Shown in pieces: positions 62,014 through 64,000 of a DNA stretch of 64,000 nt (positions are counted from its first letter, which is position 1; each line of letters begins with the position of its first letter). The position numbers and the translations under genes are program-made. The DNA comes from Thalassobius vesicularis (GTDB lineage: Bacteria > Pseudomonadota > Alphaproteobacteria > Rhodobacterales > Rhodobacteraceae): assembly GCF_004799325.1 (NCBI RefSeq), contig NZ_SSMD01000004.1, positions 366,919 to 430,918 of the forward strand, written 5' to 3'. Below the pieces are notes generated by a model that worked only from the letters and a program-made list of their open reading frames with translations, made no database searches and was not told the origin of the DNA.

Positions 62014-62913
62014 ATGGCCAACCGCTGGACGAACGATCTTACCCGTGGCGACATCACGCCCGAGCACCTGTATCTCAGCCGCCGTCAGATCATGGCCGGT
62101 GTCGCCGGTACCGCCCTTGCCGGTCTGGCCGCCCCTGCGCAGGCCGAGGCGCTGCAGCCAAACAGCTGGGAGGACATTACCTCCTACAACAACTTCTACG
62201 AATTCGGCACCGGCAAGGACGACCCCAAACGCTATGCCAAATCGCTGACGACCGCCCCCTGGACGGTAAAGATCGACGGCATGGTCGATCGCCCGGGCGA
62301 TTACGCGATCGAGGACATCCTCTCCAAGATGACGATCGAGGAACGCATCTACCGTTTCCGCTGTGTCGAGGCATGGTCGATGGTCGTCCCGTGGAACGGG
62401 TTCGAACTGGCGGACCTGCTGGATCTGGTCGGCGTGCAGGACGGCGCGAAATACGTGGCGTTCGAGACGCTCTATCGTCCCGATGAAATGCCCGGCCAGA
62501 AATACGCCCTGATCGACTGGCCCTATGTCGAAGGCCTGCGCCTGGACGAGGCCCGCCACCCCCTGACCCTGATGGCCACCGGCCTTTACGGCAAACCGCT
62601 GCCCAACCAGAACGGCGCGCCTCTGCGTCTGGTGGTGCCGTGGAAGTATGGCTTCAAGTCGATCAAGTCCGTGGTCCGCATCACCCTGACCGACCGCAAG
62701 CCGCCCACCAGCTGGAACAAGCTGCTGCCGAACGAGTACGGCTTCTATAGCAACGTGAACCCGCAGGTGGATCACCCCCGCTGGTCCCAGGCGACCGAGC
62801 GGGTGATCGGCGGCGGGTTGTTCTCGTCCAAGCAGGACACGCTGATGTTCAACGGCTATGCCGATCAGGTGGCCGGTCTCTATGCTGGCATGGACCTGAA
62901 GCGGAACTTCTGA
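62014..62913 (+). CDS. msrP: Periplasmic methionine sulfoxide reductase, molybdopterin subunit
   Basis: 299-residue molybdoenzyme that repairs oxidised methionine in periplasmic proteins. The N-terminus carries a Tat signal ([23 protein letters not shown], twin arginine near residue 31). The molybdenum-ligating cysteine is in [15 protein letters not shown] near residue 130, and [14 protein letters not shown] near 215 is conserved in the family. A GAGGGGA site precedes ATG 62014. The last base of its stop codon is the first of the msrQ start (TGATG). Confidence 0.95.
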   Translation: MANRWTNDLTRGDITPEHLYLSRRQIMAGVAGTALAGLAAPAQAEALQPNSWEDITSYNNFYEFGTGKDDPKRYAKSLTTAPWTVKIDGMVDRPGDYAIEDILSKMTIEERIYRFRCVEAWSMVVPWNGFELADLLDLVGVQDGAKYVAFETLYRPDEMPGQKYALIDWPYVEGLRLDEARHPLTLMATGLYGKPLPNQNGAPLRLVVPWKYGFKSIKSVVRITLTDRKPPTSWNKLLPNEYGFYSNVNPQVDHPRWSQATERVIGGGLFSSKQDTLMFNGYADQVAGLYAGMDLKRNF

Positions 62914-63512
62914 TGGATCGCCTGAACCGCGCCCTGCGCACCGTCCCGACCTGGTGCATATATATATGTACGGCCCTCTGGGCGGCGTTCCTGTTCTGGC
63001 AGGGTGCCACGGGCCAGTTGGGGCCGGAACCGATCAAGGCGCTGGAGCATGAATACGGCCAGTCCGCCCTGATCCTGCTGATGGTCGGCCTGGCGGTAAC
63101 ACCCCTGCGGCGGCACACCGGACTGAACCTGATCCGTTTCCGCCGCGCCTTGGGCCTGTCCGCCTTTGCGCTGGTACTGTGTCACCTGGCTGTCTGGGCC
63201 GTGCTGGATATCCAAAGCCTGTCGCGCATCTGGGCAGATATCGTAAAGCGGCCCTATATAACGGTGGGGATGCTGGGCCTTGTCCTGCTGGTGCCGCTGG
63301 CCGCGACCTCGAATAACGCCTCGGTCCGCCGAATGGGGCAGGGGTGGCGCAAGTTGCACAAGCTCACCTATCCGGCGGTTCTGCTGGCCGGCGTGCATTT
63401 TCTGATGCTGCGAAAGGGTCTTCAGCAGGAGCCGATGCTCTATCTGGCCGGAATCCTGCTGTTGCTGGCCCTCAGATTGCCGCTGCGCGCGAGTCGCCGC
63501 AACGCCGCATGA
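62913..63512 (+). CDS. msrQ: Methionine sulfoxide reductase haem-binding membrane subunit
   Basis: 199-residue inner-membrane protein with about six helices that delivers electrons from the quinone pool to MsrP. Haem-ligating histidine candidates are in LCHLAVWAVLD near residue 90, LHKLTYPAVLLAGVHFLML near 148. TPLRRHTGLNLIRFRRALGLSAF near 65 is the family signature. It overlaps msrP by one base, so the pair is translationally coupled. It is the last protein gene before the ribosomal RNA leader. Confidence 0.93.
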   Translation: MDRLNRALRTVPTWCIYICTALWAAFLFWQGATGQLGPEPIKALEHEYGQSALILLMVGLAVTPLRRHTGLNLIRFRRALGLSAFALVLCHLAVWAVLDIQSLSRIWADIVKRPYITVGMLGLVLLVPLAATSNNASVRRMGQGWRKLHKLTYPAVLLAGVHFLMLRKGLQQEPMLYLAGILLLLALRLPLRASRRNAA

Positions 63513-63585
63513 CCGCCCCTGAGTACCCGAGTCTTCGGCATCTTGTGGGTAACTCTGAGGATAACCCAAGATGCTGATGTGCGTC

Positions 63586-63621
63586 TTGCCGCGATGCGGC
63601 AATGCAAATGCGGCATTGCGG
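63586..63621 (+). terminator. Stem-loop after msrPQ, possible terminator
   Basis: TTGCCGC (63586-63592) pairs perfectly with GCGGCAA (63596-63602), and an alternative longer pairing joins 63589-63600 with 63610-63621. No T tract follows immediately, so termination is uncertain. It lies 74 bases after the msrQ stop. Confidence 0.35.
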
Positions 63622-63711
63622 TGATTTTGGGGTGTTGGTTTGGTGTAAGTTATTGATTTTATTGTGTTGTGACGGTTTTTTGAAAAAAGATTGGGAAATA
63701 TGAAAAAAGCG

Positions 63712-63740
63712 CTTGCGGGTCTTTGGTGAAAGCCATAGAA
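63712..63740 (+). promoter_or_regulatory. Candidate ribosomal RNA operon promoter
   Basis: TTGCGG (63713-63718) and CATAGA/ATAGAA (63734-63740) resemble -35 and -10 boxes with 15 to 16 base spacing. They lie downstream of an AT-rich block (63640-63708, runs of T and A) that could act as an UP element, and about 260 bases before the window end. The promoter call is inference. Confidence 0.45.
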
Positions 63741-63741
63741 C

Positions 63742-64000
63742 CCCCTTCACCGGCGGCGCTGAGGCGCTTGACGGTGGTACGGTCGGAACGACGGGGCGGT
63801 GCTCTTGAGGGAAGTTCGGAACGAAATCTGAGGCATCTGACGCAGGTTGCGCCAAGAAGAACTGGCGCTTCCCGTTGATTTTGTCTCTGGGGCTTAGGCT
63901 CCGCGCTCTTTGACATTGATAATATCTGAAGAGATATGTGGGCGGTTTGGTTCATTCGATGAACAAACAACTGCATATCGGGGTCCTTAGGCTTCGGCCG
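63742..64000 (+). other. Leader of a ribosomal RNA operon (16S starts beyond the window)
   Basis: No coding frame is credible here. The stretch from 63905 on, with CTCTTTGACATTG and later GATATGTGGGCGGTTTGG, matches the 16S leader I know from Rhodobacteraceae. The window ends before the mature 16S 5' end. The 488-base span 63513-64000 therefore holds the msrQ 3' region, rRNA promoter and leader. Confidence 0.7.
63905..63917 (+). promoter_or_regulatory. boxA-like antitermination site of the rRNA leader
   Basis: GCTCTTTGACATT is close to the rrn boxA consensus TGCTCTTTAACAA. Its place in the leader of a ribosomal RNA operon fits NusB/S10-based antitermination. Confidence 0.65.

Noticed and set aside
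63472..63976. Two minus-strand frames (127 and 105 residues) near the right end
   Set aside because: They lie across the rRNA promoter and leader, have atypical composition and no ribosome site.

Overview
The window is a 64 kb piece of a GC-rich alphaproteobacterial chromosome, most likely Rhodobacteraceae/Roseobacteraceae. The evidence for this is the set of protein families (taurine-pyruvate aminotransferase, MlaA/MlaC, PuuD urate hydroxylase, a lysine-type saccharopine dehydrogenase pair, GlnK-AmtB, MsrPQ, a PHA synthase, an N-terminally zinc-ribboned DinB), many ATGA/TGATG start-stop overlaps, and the rRNA leader at the right edge with a boxA-like site. I see no integrase, transposase, prophage or CRISPR array. 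Almost everything is chromosomal housekeeping or metabolism.

Layout, left to right. 0-8 kb: a truncated taurine-pyruvate aminotransferase gene (tpa) with a TauR-type operator, a glycerate 2-kinase gene, a LysE exporter, a coupled four-gene minus-strand operon (CinA-like, GNAT, AhpD-like, OmpA-like), sfsA and map. 8-16 kb: SulP transporter plus universal stress protein, rsmD plus an FAD oxidoreductase, a peroxiredoxin, and an operon RidA / glycerophosphodiesterase / FemAB-like / pterin dehydratase. 16-23 kb: type I secretion adaptor and ABC exporter without an adjacent substrate, mlaA-mlaC, and a class A penicillin-binding protein. 23-29 kb: glnK-amtB, a PACE efflux protein, an AT-richer accessory gene for a membrane-anchored collagen-like protein, a rhodanese, and a LysR regulator divergent from puuD. 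29-39 kb: mutL-rmuC, a lysine/saccharopine operon containing a SemiSWEET transporter, and a two-component system.

39-49 kb is one large plus-strand unit: a long-chain-type acyl-CoA synthetase, a complete branched-chain-amino-acid-type ABC importer (two ATPases, two permeases, a binding protein, plus a 75-residue two-helix protein) and a phenylacetate-CoA-ligase-like enzyme. It is headed divergently by a hybrid histidine kinase/response regulator pair. The layout suggests regulated uptake of a carboxylic acid followed by CoA activation. 48-56 kb holds a degenerate caspase-like peptidoglycan-binding protein, phaC, rpmJ, tRNA-Val(GAC), N-formylglutamate amidohydrolase, dinB, a Nudix hydrolase and pyrF. 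56-64 kb holds clpB, an HxlR regulator divergent from a QorB-like reductase, fasciclin and DUF302 secreted proteins, msrPQ, and finally a ribosomal RNA promoter and leader that stops just short of 16S.

The most notable non-coding signal is a dispersed family of structured intergenic repeats (about 1.3, 8.1, 10.8, 13.2 and 20.8 kb). Three copies share a two-hairpin module plus a constant tail, sit between convergent gene ends, and contain a covarying base pair. The most notable protein-level oddities are the collagen-like orphan at 25.6 kb, the pseudocaspase at 48.7 kb, and the SemiSWEET gene inside the lysine operon. All family assignments come from reading the translated sequence, without database searches. 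Start sites were chosen by ribosome-binding sites and family length.
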